Position numbers and translations under genes: made by a program. 64,000 nt of DNA, taken from contig KB906767.1 in NCBI GenBank assembly GCA_000381625.1, positions 252,729 through 316,728 of the forward strand. The letters run 5' to 3'. Positions 15,482-24,498 of the stretch are shown piece by piece; the stretch's first letter is position 1; the number at the start of each line of letters is the position of its first letter. Under the pieces are notes generated by a model. The model did not search any database. It was not told the origin of the DNA and saw only the letters and a program-made list of their open reading frames with translations. This stretch comes from Bryobacterales bacterium KBS 96 (GTDB lineage Bacteria > Acidobacteriota > Terriglobia > Bryobacterales > Bryobacteraceae).

Positions 15482-15507
15482 CAGGGCGGGGCAATGTTCC
15501 CGCCCTG
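15482..15507. terminator. Bidirectional hairpin terminator
   Basis: CAGGGCGGG, an eight-base loop, and CCCGCCCTG form a perfect 9-bp stem between two convergent genes (stops at 15452 and 15537). There is no strong T run, so it may be a stem-only or factor-assisted terminator. Confidence 0.65.
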
Positions 15508-15536
15508 ATTCGTATATCGGGCGCCGGCAGTGACGC

Positions 15537-16019
15537 TTATAGCGCGGCGAATGCCGGTTGCAGTTTGGCGAATGTATCTTCCAGTAATTCCGGCATGACA
15601 CGTGTATTGCCGACAACAGTCATGAAGTTTGCATCGCCGTTCCATCGCGGCAAGATGTGCAAATGCAGGTGGGCGGCTATGCCCGCACCAGCCGCCTCGC
15701 CCAGGTTCATGCCAAGATTTACACCGTCCGGCCGGTAGACTTCAGTGAAAATCAATTCCACGCAGCGAGCCAGGCGCCACATCTCGTTCGCCGCCGCTTC
15801 TTCCATTTCCGAAAGCCGGCACACGTGCCGATTGGGGGCGATCATCAGATGGCCGCTCGTATACGGAAATCGATTCAGCAATACAAAATTATGCGAGCCG
15901 CGGTAAAGAACCAGGTCCCGCTTATCGTTGCCGCCTTCCAGAGCGGCGCAGAAAATGCATTCGGAGAGAGTCTTTCCGGTGATATAGGTGGACCGCCATG
16001 GAGTCCACAGATGTTCCAT
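15537..16019 (-). CDS. HIT-family nucleotide hydrolase/phosphorylase
   Basis: A 160-residue protein with the histidine-triad motif AHLHLHILPRW near residue 118 and an N-terminal ECIFCAAL CxxC pair that probably belongs to a zinc site, as in AP4A-phosphorylase-like HIT proteins. It should split dinucleoside polyphosphates or related nucleotides in the cytoplasm. The MEHLWTPWRSTYI start is typical of this subgroup. It is the third gene of an apparent rpsA-ihfB-HIT operon (12 bases from ihfB) and ends at a strong hairpin. Confidence 0.88.
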   Translation of the reverse strand: MEHLWTPWRSTYITGKTLSECIFCAALEGGNDKRDLVLYRGSHNFVLLNRFPYTSGHLMIAPNRHVCRLSEMEEAAANEMWRLARCVELIFTEVYRPDGVNLGMNLGEAAGAGIAAHLHLHILPRWNGDANFMTVVGNTRVMPELLEDTFAKLQPAFAAL

Positions 16020-16031
16020 TGAAGATCGCCT

Positions 16032-16391
16032 TCACTCCGAATGCGAAGCCGGATCGTGTATGTGGTCCGCCGAAGACGCGGCGTGTTCCTTGCTCTCTGG
16101 TGTTCCCGCGCCGCCATTGCGGTTCACGAGATCCCTCAACTCTTTGCTTGGCTTGAAATAGGGTATGCGTTTCGAAGGAACCTCGACTCGTGTACCGGTT
16201 TTCGGGTTGCGGCCGATGCGCGGCTGGCGCTGCCGAGTGCGGAAACTTCCAAAGCCGCGGATCTCGATTTTATCGCCGGAGTGGAGACTGTTCACGATGC
16301 TTTCGAAGATGGTCTCCACGATCACCTCGGAATCCTTACGCGTCATTTCGACGACGCGCGACACTTCTTCGATCAATTCCGCCTTCGTCAT
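16032..16391 (-). CDS. HU/IHF-family DNA-binding protein (IHF beta-like)
   Basis: A 119-residue member of the bacterial histone-like family. The core MTKAELIEEVSRVV, GDKIEIRGFGSFRTRQRQPRIGRNPKTG and VPSKRIPYFKPSKELRDLVN matches IHF-beta/HU; the RNPKTG segment contains the Pro that intercalates in bent DNA. The last 25 or so residues are a low-complexity, charged tail absent from E. coli IhfB. Its position immediately after rpsA mirrors the conserved rpsA-ihfB order of many bacteria, which supports the IHF-beta reading. Eighteen bases separate the two genes. Confidence 0.88.
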   Translation of the reverse strand: MTKAELIEEVSRVVEMTRKDSEVIVETIFESIVNSLHSGDKIEIRGFGSFRTRQRQPRIGRNPKTGTRVEVPSKRIPYFKPSKELRDLVNRNGGAGTPESKEHAASSADHIHDPASHSE

Positions 16392-16409
16392 AATCCTTCC
16401 TTGGCAGGC

Positions 16410-18176
16410 CTAGTCTTCACCTTGTGAATGATGCTTAATCACGTCGCCCATGGTTGACGTGGCAATGGCTGCCTGGCGTTTATAATCGTCCAAGCGGACG
16501 CGCTCTTCTTCTTCGGCCATTGCCCTCAGGCTGAGGCCGATGCGTTTCTGCGCCTCATTCATCTTGATCACTTTGAAATCCAGTTCCTCGCCGAGCCCCA
16601 GGGGCGAGTCTTCGCTTGCGCCATTCCGTTTCCGGGTTTCCGCGGGTATTTCGCTCTTATGGCAAAGGCCTTCAACGCCCGGCAGCAATTCCACGAACGC
16701 CCCGAATTGAGCCGCACGGCAAACGCGTCCATGCACAACATCGCCAACCTGGTGCGTGCGAAAGAACGTCTCCCAGGCGTCCGGCTGTAATTGCTTCACG
16801 CCCAATGAGAGGCGTCGATTGGGTGCATCGATATTGAGTATGACCGCCTGCACAATCTGGCCCTTTTTCACCACTTCCGACGGATGCTTCACTCGAACCG
16901 TCCAGGACATATCCGAAATGTGGACCAAACCGTCAACGCCTTCTTCGATCTCGATAAAGGCTCCGAAATCCGCCAGTTTGCGCACTCTGCCTTCCACAAC
17001 CGAGCCAACGCTATACCGGTCGGCCACCGTTGTCCACGGATCTGCCTCGAGTTGCTTAATACCTAATGAAATGCGCCGTTCTCGCGGTTTCACTTCGAGC
17101 ACCACCGCTTCAACCTGGTCGCCCACTTTCACCAGCTTGCCGGGGTGTTTCATGCGGCGGCTCCACGTCATTTCGGAGATGTGAATCAATCCTTCGACGC
17201 CCGGCTCAAGTTCCACGAACGCCCCATAATCGGTGACACTCACGACACGTCCAACGACGTGAGTTTGTACGGGGTAGTGCTGGTCGATCCGCTCCCATGG
17301 ATCGGGGTGCATCTGTTTCAGGCCGAGCGAGATGCGCTCTTTTTCACGATCGAACTTCAGCACTTTGACCGTGACCTCTTCGCCGACCTGCACGACCGCC
17401 GAAGGGTGGGTGACGTTGCCGTAGCTGAGATCGCTCACGTGGAGCAGTCCGTCAATGCCTCCAAGGTCCACGAAGGCGCCGTACTCCGTCAGATTCTTGA
17501 TGACGCCCGAAACGACCCCGCCTTCTTCAATATGCTCGAGCGCGTGAAGCTTCTTCGCCGCGGCCTCCTCTTCAATGACCACGCGGCGGGAGACAACCGC
17601 GTTGTTTCTGCGGCGGTTCAGTTTCAGAATACGGACCGGCAGTTCTTGGCCAAGATATTGGTCTAGACCGTGAACGGGCCGAACTTCTATTTGCGAGCTC
17701 GGCAGAAATCCGATCACTCCTCCAATGTCTACCGCGAGGCCGCCTTTCACTTTGCTAAGAACACGGCCAGGAACAGTACTGCCCTCGCTTGCGGTTCTTT
17801 CCAGATTTTCCCAAGCGTGTCGCCGGTGCGCGCGCTCATACGAAAGCAGGATGTAGCCTTCTGGCTGAAGGCCGGCCCGGTCGATCATCACCTCGATCGC
17901 ATCACCCGGATGCACGTCCGGTTTTCCATCGACGGCGGGGAATTGCGACGCGGGCACAAGCCCTTCGCTCTTGCGGCCGATATCGACGATTACTTCTTTG
18001 TCGGAGACACTGAGGACGTGGCCTTGTAATATCTCGCTCTCGCCGGACGGGGTGAAGTGGCTATAGTCGTCGAGCAGCGCCTGGTAATCTTCCTCCTCCA
18101 AGCCTCCGGTAACTTCGTTGAGATCGTCTGTCGGACCAACCATTTGTGTCAACCCCAGGTTCGGCGCCTTGCCCAT
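16410..18176 (-). CDS. rpsA: 30S ribosomal protein S1
   Basis: A 588-residue protein with six consecutive S1 RNA-binding repeats, recognisable by recurring GxVxxxxxYGAFVDL and GLxHxSD/E motifs (for example EYGAFVDLGGIDGLLHVSDLS and DFGAFIEIEEGVDGLVHISDMS-type units). S1 helps the ribosome bind structured or weakly initiated mRNAs. Length and repeat number match full-length proteobacterial-type S1. A short acidic N-terminal extension precedes the first repeat. No ribosome site is obvious before the ATG at 18176, and S1 genes often lack one. It leads the operon with ihfB and the HIT gene. Confidence 0.95.
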   Translation of the reverse strand: MGKAPNLGLTQMVGPTDDLNEVTGGLEEEDYQALLDDYSHFTPSGESEILQGHVLSVSDKEVIVDIGRKSEGLVPASQFPAVDGKPDVHPGDAIEVMIDRAGLQPEGYILLSYERAHRRHAWENLERTASEGSTVPGRVLSKVKGGLAVDIGGVIGFLPSSQIEVRPVHGLDQYLGQELPVRILKLNRRRNNAVVSRRVVIEEEAAAKKLHALEHIEEGGVVSGVIKNLTEYGAFVDLGGIDGLLHVSDLSYGNVTHPSAVVQVGEEVTVKVLKFDREKERISLGLKQMHPDPWERIDQHYPVQTHVVGRVVSVTDYGAFVELEPGVEGLIHISEMTWSRRMKHPGKLVKVGDQVEAVVLEVKPRERRISLGIKQLEADPWTTVADRYSVGSVVEGRVRKLADFGAFIEIEEGVDGLVHISDMSWTVRVKHPSEVVKKGQIVQAVILNIDAPNRRLSLGVKQLQPDAWETFFRTHQVGDVVHGRVCRAAQFGAFVELLPGVEGLCHKSEIPAETRKRNGASEDSPLGLGEELDFKVIKMNEAQKRIGLSLRAMAEEEERVRLDDYKRQAAIATSTMGDVIKHHSQGED

Positions 18177-18576
18177 AACGGGTAGAACACCGGAAGCGCT
18201 CCCGCGGGAGCCGGAAGATCGGAGCCATCGAAGAAGGCAGATTTAGCTTTCAAAGTGTTGATAGCTCAGTACTTCAGCAATATAGCGGACCGTTTTCAGG
18301 ATGTCAACCATTGGCGAATTCTCCCCCCATCCAATAGCGTACCGGTTATGGAAGGAAGGCAGCTACCCGGCAGGTGTACGGGCGGGTGGTGACAGCCTGG
18401 GCATCGCAGCCTCATGTATCCGGCATTCTTCCAGCGGAAACGGTACACAAATCGTTCAGCGTCATGAACGTTTTCCCTGGCTGACATTCAATTGTCACGC
18501 AGTTCGATCTACAAGGAGGTATGACGGCGACGTGGCGTATCGTTCACATACACTGGATGAGTAAGGACCGCCCACA
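18177..18576. other. Intergenic region upstream of rpsA and of the PAP2 gene
   Basis: This divergent spacer must hold the rpsA promoter on the minus strand and that of the PAP2 gene on the plus strand. I see no convincing gene. An AAGGAGGT directly before an ATG at 18521 opens a 19-codon frame ending just before the PAP2 start; it could be a leader peptide or chance. Confidence 0.35.
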
Positions 18577-19110
18577 ATGACGGTCTCGACTATGTTTCAC
18601 TTCATTGCCACCGGCGACCTCAAGCTGATGCGGAAGCTGAATAACTGGCGCGCGCCGAGGTGGATACGCCTGTGGGCGCTTGCCGCAACCCGCGCCGGGG
18701 ATGGATGGCTCTGGGCTCTGATCGGAATCGCCATCCTTTTGTTCGGGCGTGAAGGACGCTTTGCCGCAGTGGCGGCGGCCGGTTCGGCCGCGGCGGTCGG
18801 CGCCGCGTTGTTTGTCTCTCTCAAGCGCGTCTCGGGACGAAAGCGGCCGTGCGAAATCGAACCGCATTGCTGGGCCACTCTGCTTCCGCCCGACCGGTTT
18901 TCCTTTCCATCGGGCCACACCATTACGGCGTTCGCCGTGTCGGTGGCCTTGGGCCTGTTTTATCCAGTGCTGCTGCCGTTTCTTCTGTTCTGCGCGGTTA
19001 GCGTTGCACTTTCGCGCATTTTGTTAGGAATGCATTTTTTCAGCGATGTGCTGGCTGGTGCGGCGCTGGGGACGTTCCTTGCCTTGGGCGCCTACATCGT
19101 TTTCGCCTGA
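18577..19110 (+). CDS. PAP2-family membrane phosphatase
   Basis: A 177-residue integral membrane protein with the three-part acid-phosphatase signature: KRVSGRKRP (first motif), PSGHTITAFA (second) and SRILLGMHFFSDVLAG (third, with the catalytic His). Hydrophobic segments between them fit five to six helices. Relatives dephosphorylate lipid phosphates such as undecaprenyl pyrophosphate or phosphatidylglycerol phosphate at the inner membrane; which of these applies is unknown. It is transcribed away from rpsA, and its 3' end is followed by an unrelated protein of unknown function. Confidence 0.88.
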   Translation: MTVSTMFHFIATGDLKLMRKLNNWRAPRWIRLWALAATRAGDGWLWALIGIAILLFGREGRFAAVAAAGSAAAVGAALFVSLKRVSGRKRPCEIEPHCWATLLPPDRFSFPSGHTITAFAVSVALGLFYPVLLPFLLFCAVSVALSRILLGMHFFSDVLAGAALGTFLALGAYIVFA

Positions 19111-19195
19111 ATGCGCGTACAATCGCATACAATTACCATTGCTTGGAGCCGTCGAAACCAGAAACGGCGTTCGGCGTCAGCAAGTCGAAGATGAT

Positions 19196-20053
19196 ATGGC
19201 TTACGGTCCTCAGGTTAGTTTGGAATGGCAACGTCTGGGAGCGTTTCCAGCCACGGCCCTGAGGCGTGCGCGGTTACAGGCGCACGCGGCCCTACAGCCG
19301 CTGGTGCAGGTGACCCGCGGCTATGTTCCGTCCCGCGCGGATGACAGCCACAACAGCTTTAGCTGGTCGCCGCGCCTGAACGCCTTGCTCAGCGGCGAGA
19401 TTGCGGCGGGGACTCTCCCGTTCCGGCTCGGGCTGCGGCTAGCTACTCTGACACTGCTCGCAGTAGGGCGCGATTCCCTTGAGCTAGGATCGTCGTCGCT
19501 GCATGGAAAGACACTCCCGCAAGAACGAACCTGGTTGAGTTTCCGGCTGGCGGAAGCCGGCCTCGACTGGGCTGTTCTCGAAAAGCCCGTACACTATGGC
19601 GTTGCAACGAACGAGTTTCTTGAAGGATTGCCGTTCGAGGTAACCGAGGAATTATCGGAGCTCGCGCGATATTACGGGAACACGGCTCTTGTTCTGAACG
19701 GCCTTGCCGACGTTCTGCCCGGCGCTTCACCGGCTCGCTGCTGGCCGCGCGACTTCGATATCGCAACGCTTCAGCCATTGGGAAACGGGCAACGGTCACT
19801 GCGTGCCGGACTGTCGCCCGGCGATGCATCCTACAACCAGCCGTATTTCTACGTCATCCCGTCGCCCGTGAATCCTTCAATGGCTCTGCCCGTCATCAAG
19901 TCCGGCGGGCAATGGCATACCGAGAATTGGACCGGCGCCGTGTTGACCGGTGAGGACATCGTGCGTCAGGGCGATGCCGGCGAACAGGCCGCATTCGTCA
20001 CAACCTGGTTGAACGAAGCCATGGAAGCCGCGCGAATGGCGATAGCCAAATAG
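19196..20053 (+). CDS. Conserved protein of unknown function
   Basis: I do not recognise a named domain. The 285-residue product has no signal peptide or membrane helix. It reads like a well-conserved cytoplasmic protein: it has an aromatic-rich stretch DSHNSFSWSPRLNALLSGEI near residue 50, a SLHGKTLPQERTWLSFRL segment, and a C-terminal YNQPYFYVIPSP, GGQWHTENWTGAVLTG pattern whose Trp/Tyr/His residues could form a ligand pocket. The coding quality (even codon usage, no repeats) makes it a real gene. The ATG at 19196 is preferred over the longer frame, which overlaps the PAP2 gene. Confidence 0.75.
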   Translation: MAYGPQVSLEWQRLGAFPATALRRARLQAHAALQPLVQVTRGYVPSRADDSHNSFSWSPRLNALLSGEIAAGTLPFRLGLRLATLTLLAVGRDSLELGSSSLHGKTLPQERTWLSFRLAEAGLDWAVLEKPVHYGVATNEFLEGLPFEVTEELSELARYYGNTALVLNGLADVLPGASPARCWPRDFDIATLQPLGNGQRSLRAGLSPGDASYNQPYFYVIPSPVNPSMALPVIKSGGQWHTENWTGAVLTGEDIVRQGDAGEQAAFVTTWLNEAMEAARMAIAK

Positions 20054-20140
20054 CCTCAGGATTCGGGTGAGGCATTCCCGCTGATGTCCGGTATCGCCAT
20101 CTCTCATCGAATCCACCGTCCGTATGAATCATCTATGCGT

Positions 20141-20202
20141 CTAGTGGAAGCATCCACAGTAGATCACATCCACTCCGTTTATAAGTGTTTGTATTCCACT
20201 AG
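20141..20202. promoter_or_regulatory. Inverted repeat upstream of the PadR gene (candidate operator)
   Basis: CTAGTGGAA (20141-20149) and TTCCACTAG (20194-20202) are perfect inverted copies separated by 44 bases, 30 bases before the PadR start. Two half-sites in a promoter region suit a dimeric regulator; the binding role is inferred. Confidence 0.35.
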
Positions 20203-20232
20203 AAGTTCATATAGAGTAGAGTTCAGGAAGCC

Positions 20233-20580
20233 ATGGCGAAACGGAAGACTGCGGAAGGCGACATGTTGCAGGGCACGCTCGACATGCTGATACTCCAGAC
20301 GCTCGTGCTGGGACCGGCACATGGACATTCCATCGCTCACGCGATCGAGCAGCGGTCCGAAGACATCCTGCAAGTGGAGCATGGCTCGTTGTATCCGGCG
20401 TTGTACCGCCTCGAAGATCGCGGCTGGATCGCGGCATTTTGGGGCACGTCGGAAAACAATCGGAAGGCAAAGTATTACCGGCTCACGCATGCGGGCCGGA
20501 AGCAACTGGCGACAGAGGCTTCCAGATGGGAGCGGCTTGTCAGTGGCATTAGCCGCATCATGCGGCCAGCCGCGGAGTAG
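20233..20580 (+). CDS. PadR-family transcriptional regulator (acidobacterial type)
   Basis: A 115-residue winged-helix protein. [26 protein letters not shown], then [19 protein letters not shown] and the wing [14 protein letters not shown] are the standard PadR signature, in the variant found next to duplicated orphan permeases in acidobacteria. It presumably represses its own gene and the permease 8 bases downstream until a ligand releases it. AGGA before the ATG supports the start. An inverted repeat just upstream is a candidate binding site. Confidence 0.92.
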   Translation: MAKRKTAEGDMLQGTLDMLILQTLVLGPAHGHSIAHAIEQRSEDILQVEHGSLYPALYRLEDRGWIAAFWGTSENNRKAKYYRLTHAGRKQLATEASRWERLVSGISRIMRPAAE

Positions 20581-20588
20581 AGGATTCC

Positions 20589-23252
20589 ATGGGCTGGCGT
20601 CATTTGTTTCGCCGGGCTGACCGGGTCGCGGAAAGCGCGGAAGAGCTTCAGTTCTACCTGGACGCGGAAACCGAGGACAACATTGCGCGCGGAATGCCAC
20701 CCGAGGAAGCACGCACGGCGGCGCGGAGAAAACTCGGGAATCCGGCATTGATTCGAGAGGACGTTTACCGGATGAACAGCTTGGGTTTTCTGGAGACCGC
20801 CTGGCAAGACATCCGCTATTCACTGCGGACCATGCGCAAGAGTCCTCTGTTCACGCTGACGGCTGTGTTCACGCTGGCTCTGGGAATTGGAGGCAACGCC
20901 GCAGTGTTCAGTATGATCCGTACGATCTTGCTGAAACCGCTCGATTACTCTAACGCCGACCGGTTGGTGCAGTTCATGTCCGATGACCCCAAGCAAAGCG
21001 GGCGGGACAACACCTTTACACAACGGCAATTCGATGAGATGAAGACAGAGATGCATTCTTTCAGCGGGTTGGGAGTGTACCTGGATTTGCCGGAAAATAT
21101 GACGCTATCGGGCAATGGCGAACCGAAAGCCATTCAGGGCGCTCGCGTCTCCGCCAATTTCCTCCACATTTTGGGTGTGCGACCGCTAATGGGCCGCAGC
21201 TTTGTTCCAGACGAGGAAAAGCCGGGGGGACCTGCCGTTGTGATGATTAGTGCGGACCTATGGAAGACGCGTTTTAGCGGCAATCCAAAAGTCATCGAGA
21301 AAGCAATCACGCTCAACTCGACACGTTACACGATCATCGGCGTGCTACCGGAAGGTTTCTCCTTCCCGTTTACCCAGATGGATGTCTGGGTAACCAAGCC
21401 GTCGGAGTGGTCTGCGCTTCCGTCCCGGTATTGGTACATCACTAGCTGGCTTATCGGATTCGGGAGATTGAGGCCGGGAACGACTATTGAACAGGCATCT
21501 GCCGAACTAAATTTAGCGAGCCACCGGTACGCTATGGCTCATTCGGACCGGAATGAGATCGAAAGCATGCGCCTGGTATGGCTGAAGGATAGATTGGTGA
21601 CGAATGTCCGCCCGACGCTCTGGATTCTGTTTGGCGTCGTGGGGTTCGTAATGTTGATTGCATGTGCCAACGTCACTGGCTTGCTCCTGGCGCGGGCGAG
21701 TTCCCGTTCCCGCGAGTTTGCGGTGCGCACAGCGTTGGGGGCTCCGCGGGCTCGGTTGATCCGGCAGTTGCTGGTCGAAAGTGTAGTGCTGTCTCTCATC
21801 AGCGGCTTGTTGGGACTGATGCTGGCGAAGTGGGCTCTAAGCTCCATGGCGCAGATTAGCGCGCTCAATCTTCCGGGCGTCGGCGATATCCAGTTGGACG
21901 GCGTTGTGGTCGAATTCACGATTGCACTCTCGGCGATAACGGGTGTTTTGTTTGGCTTGTTTCCGTCTTTTAGGGTGTCGCGGCCGAACTTGGCTGACGA
22001 ATTGCGCGAGAGCGGCGCCACAGCGGGGAGGAGCGCATCCGCCCGGCCAAGAGTAATCGCAGTGAGTACGCGTGGGCTGCTCGTAGTGGGTCAAGTCGCT
22101 CTATCAATTATTTTGCTGATTGGGGCAGGGCTCTTAATGAAGAGTTTTGCGCGTTTGCAGGACGTTGACCCGGGACTTCAACCTGCGAATTTATTGACCG
22201 CAAAGATTGCATTATCGCCGGTACGCTACGACACCGGCGAGAAGAGGTTGGCCTTTATCAGTGAGGCCACCCAGCGCGTAAACTCAATTCCGGGCGTGCG
22301 CGATTCCGCGATTGCAATGTCGCTCCCAACTACAAGATGGCTTCGAACGAATATACAGATCGAGAAGCAGCCGTGGGAAGTAGACCCTGAAAAGTGGCCG
22401 GTGGTGCAAATTCAAAGCGTTACGCCTGGCTATTTCCGTACGCTCGAGATTCCTATCGAGCGCGGGCGGGAATTCACCGAACGCGACAACAGCTTCGGTG
22501 CGCCGGCCGTGGTGATCATCAATGAAAGCTTTGCCCGCCGATTCTGGCCAGCTTATCCTCTTGGCCCGGATCCAGTCGGACAGCATATGCGCGAGGGCGC
22601 GGACCGTACAGGCTGGATGGAAATTGTAGGTATTGTGGCAAATGTCCACGAAGGAAGTCTTGCAATGGATCCGCTACCGGAGTTCTATATTCCTTGTGTC
22701 ATTCATCCACCGCAAACGGCCTATTTGGCGGTGCGCACAGGAGGCGATCCGCACGGTTACATCAACGCTGTTCGAAAGCAGGTGCAAACGATTGATCGCG
22801 ACGAACCTCTGTCCGACATCAAGACGATGGATGAAGTGCTGGACGCCACGCTGGGACAGCGGCGTCTGACAATGCTACTTTTAGGATCGTTCGCGGGAAT
22901 GGCTTTACTGCTCGCCGTGATTGGGCTGTATGGGGTGATTGCGTATTCGGTATCGCAACGAACACAGGAACTCGGCATTCGGCGGGCGCTCGGAGCGCAG
23001 CAGGGCGACATTCTCCGCCTTGTCATGAGCCAGGCGTTAGGTCTGACACTCGCCGGCATAGTGATTGGGATCACCGGGGCATTCGCGCTAACGCGGGTGA
23101 TGCGGAACTTGCTTTTCCAGGTAAGCGCCACCGATCCGGCGACGTTCGTTGGCATTGCGTTCCTTTTTCTGCTCGTCGCGCTGGTAGCCAGCTACGTTCC
23201 GGCGCGGCGTGCAGCGCAGATTGACCCGATGGCGGCTTTGCGGATCGGATGA
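20589..23252 (+). CDS. Duplicated orphan permease of the acidobacterial ADOP family
   Basis: An 887-residue membrane protein without an ATPase partner. A soluble prefix (about 1-75, with MPPEEARTAARRKLGN) precedes two MacB-type modules: first helix near residue 95, a periplasmic MacB-PCD-like domain to about 330, three FtsX helices to about 475, then a second helix/PCD/FtsX set to the C-terminus, which ends VPARRAAQIDPMAALR. This two-module arrangement next to a PadR regulator is the ADOP pattern. Substrate and energy source are not known. AGAGGA before the ATG fixes the start, and the stop overlaps the next ATG by four bases. Confidence 0.92.
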   Translation: MGWRHLFRRADRVAESAEELQFYLDAETEDNIARGMPPEEARTAARRKLGNPALIREDVYRMNSLGFLETAWQDIRYSLRTMRKSPLFTLTAVFTLALGIGGNAAVFSMIRTILLKPLDYSNADRLVQFMSDDPKQSGRDNTFTQRQFDEMKTEMHSFSGLGVYLDLPENMTLSGNGEPKAIQGARVSANFLHILGVRPLMGRSFVPDEEKPGGPAVVMISADLWKTRFSGNPKVIEKAITLNSTRYTIIGVLPEGFSFPFTQMDVWVTKPSEWSALPSRYWYITSWLIGFGRLRPGTTIEQASAELNLASHRYAMAHSDRNEIESMRLVWLKDRLVTNVRPTLWILFGVVGFVMLIACANVTGLLLARASSRSREFAVRTALGAPRARLIRQLLVESVVLSLISGLLGLMLAKWALSSMAQISALNLPGVGDIQLDGVVVEFTIALSAITGVLFGLFPSFRVSRPNLADELRESGATAGRSASARPRVIAVSTRGLLVVGQVALSIILLIGAGLLMKSFARLQDVDPGLQPANLLTAKIALSPVRYDTGEKRLAFISEATQRVNSIPGVRDSAIAMSLPTTRWLRTNIQIEKQPWEVDPEKWPVVQIQSVTPGYFRTLEIPIERGREFTERDNSFGAPAVVIINESFARRFWPAYPLGPDPVGQHMREGADRTGWMEIVGIVANVHEGSLAMDPLPEFYIPCVIHPPQTAYLAVRTGGDPHGYINAVRKQVQTIDRDEPLSDIKTMDEVLDATLGQRRLTMLLLGSFAGMALLLAVIGLYGVIAYSVSQRTQELGIRRALGAQQGDILRLVMSQALGLTLAGIVIGITGAFALTRVMRNLLFQVSATDPATFVGIAFLFLLVALVASYVPARRAAQIDPMAALRIG

Positions 23253-24100
23253 AGCGCCGTAGACGGGAAAGATCTCGCACAAGCCTCGCGTCCTGCCGCG
23301 CATGGCCGCTGCTCGCTCTCTTGGGGCTGCTTCCATTGCAAGTGTGTTGTGTAGCGCATCACCGTCATTTGGGTCTTTTCGAGGTTGTGCCGGACAGGCC
23401 GAATTATCTTCTCCGCTTGCCCGATTCCACGGCTACACCTTTCCCCGAAGTTCTTAAGCACTACAGCGGCTTCGCGCCAGGCCAGGATTGGATCGATTTA
23501 CGTCCATATATGGAATTGAGCGTTGAGAATGCCTACTACCGTGAAGGGGCGCCTAAACACGGTCTAACCGGATTCTTAGGGACTGAAATTGCTCTTTATC
23601 AAATTCGTCCGAAAGGTGGGTTGCGGTTACTCACCGTGAAATCGATGGAACAACGGCCGCAGGATCAATTGCCGGTGCAGCAACTAGTTGATAAATCGCA
23701 ACGGCGCTTCAGGCGCTATCGGTTTTTCTTCGAGCTTGTTTTCCGGCAAAGCGCAAATTCACGCGGCTCTGTTTTGCTCGGCGCGAATACAAAGGACGAG
23801 CTGAACTCTCTTACAAGCCGGCTTCTCCAGGCGCCGGAATCCGTTTGCGGGACCACGTCTGTTCACTGCACGGTATTCCCCGAGGCATGTTCGGTTTCGT
23901 TAGAGATCGGCATTACCGTGAATGGTGAAGCGCGCACTGTGATGTGGGGGAGTACTTTGGCGAGCGTTGTTGCTCATCCTCGATCGATAAAGATGCAGAG
24001 GCTTTATGCCGGACGAATGATCCCTCTGCAAGTCGATGCTGACGATCCCAACGCACTGCGCTTACCTCTGCTGCCGAACGATCGCATTGCATGGAATTAG
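23249..24100 (+). CDS. Exported protein of unknown function, overlapping the ADOP gene
   Basis: The 283-residue product starts in the ATGA overlap with the permease stop, so it is probably co-translated with it. The N-terminus is highly basic, then hydrophobic (WPLLALLGLLPLQVCC), fitting a signal peptide or lipoprotein leader, though the lipobox is not canonical. The C-terminal 90 residues, with SLEIGITVNGEARTVMW, QRLYAGRMIPLQVD and LPLLPNDRIAW, resemble ubiquitin-like beta-grasp (SLBB/GfcC-like) modules of capsule-export proteins. I can only offer this as a suggestion. Its linkage to a PadR/ADOP locus is unusual and could mean an envelope-related function. Confidence 0.6.
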   Translation: MKRRRRERSRTSLASCRAWPLLALLGLLPLQVCCVAHHRHLGLFEVVPDRPNYLLRLPDSTATPFPEVLKHYSGFAPGQDWIDLRPYMELSVENAYYREGAPKHGLTGFLGTEIALYQIRPKGGLRLLTVKSMEQRPQDQLPVQQLVDKSQRRFRRYRFFFELVFRQSANSRGSVLLGANTKDELNSLTSRLLQAPESVCGTTSVHCTVFPEACSVSLEIGITVNGEARTVMWGSTLASVVAHPRSIKMQRLYAGRMIPLQVDADDPNALRLPLLPNDRIAWN

Positions 24101-24119
24101 ATTCACACCCGCCTACACG

Positions 24120-24453
24120 ATGCGCGGCTCTTTCTCATTTCTGACATCGAGAGAATTAGACGTGATGCGTGCTGTCTGGAGTCTTCATTGCAATGTAACT
24201 GTGCGCGCGGTTCATCAGGAGATGAGCCGTACTCGCCCGATTGCCCTCACGTCCGTTTTGACGATGATGAAGATCCTGGAGCGGAAAGGTCATTTGAAGC
24301 GTATGCGGAACGGCAGAGTTTCCGTCTACTGTCCGACTTTGCCGCGACAGGAAGAGCTTGCGGCGAATGGTTGCCGTGTTTGTAGATCGAGTTTTTGATG
24401 GATCGGTTGAAGATCTTTTGAATCACTTGCCGGAGCGCCGTAACATCGCTTAG
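24120..24453 (+). pseudogene. BlaI/MecI-family repressor gene with a frameshift
   Basis: The first 83 codons encode a BlaI-type winged helix: LTSRELDVMRAVWSLHCNVTVRAVHQEM, then TSVLTMMKILERKGHLKRM and the wing GRVSVYCP. At about 24370 the frame is lost, and a stop follows at 24396-24398. The neighbouring frame carries on as MVAVFVDRVFDGSVEDLLNHL before TAG at 24451-24453, which is exactly the usual C-terminal dimerisation segment of BlaI proteins. A one-base shift therefore separates the two parts. Either the gene is broken or the assembly has an error. No BlaR-type sensor follows. Confidence 0.72.
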
Positions 24454-24498
24454 TACGCCATTTCGTGAATGCCGGGGCATATCGAAGTGCCGCTTAAA

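Noticed and set aside
18301-18564. Plus-strand frame of 87 codons before the PAP2 gene
   Set aside because: No ribosome site at its start, no domain; it crosses the presumed rpsA promoter region.
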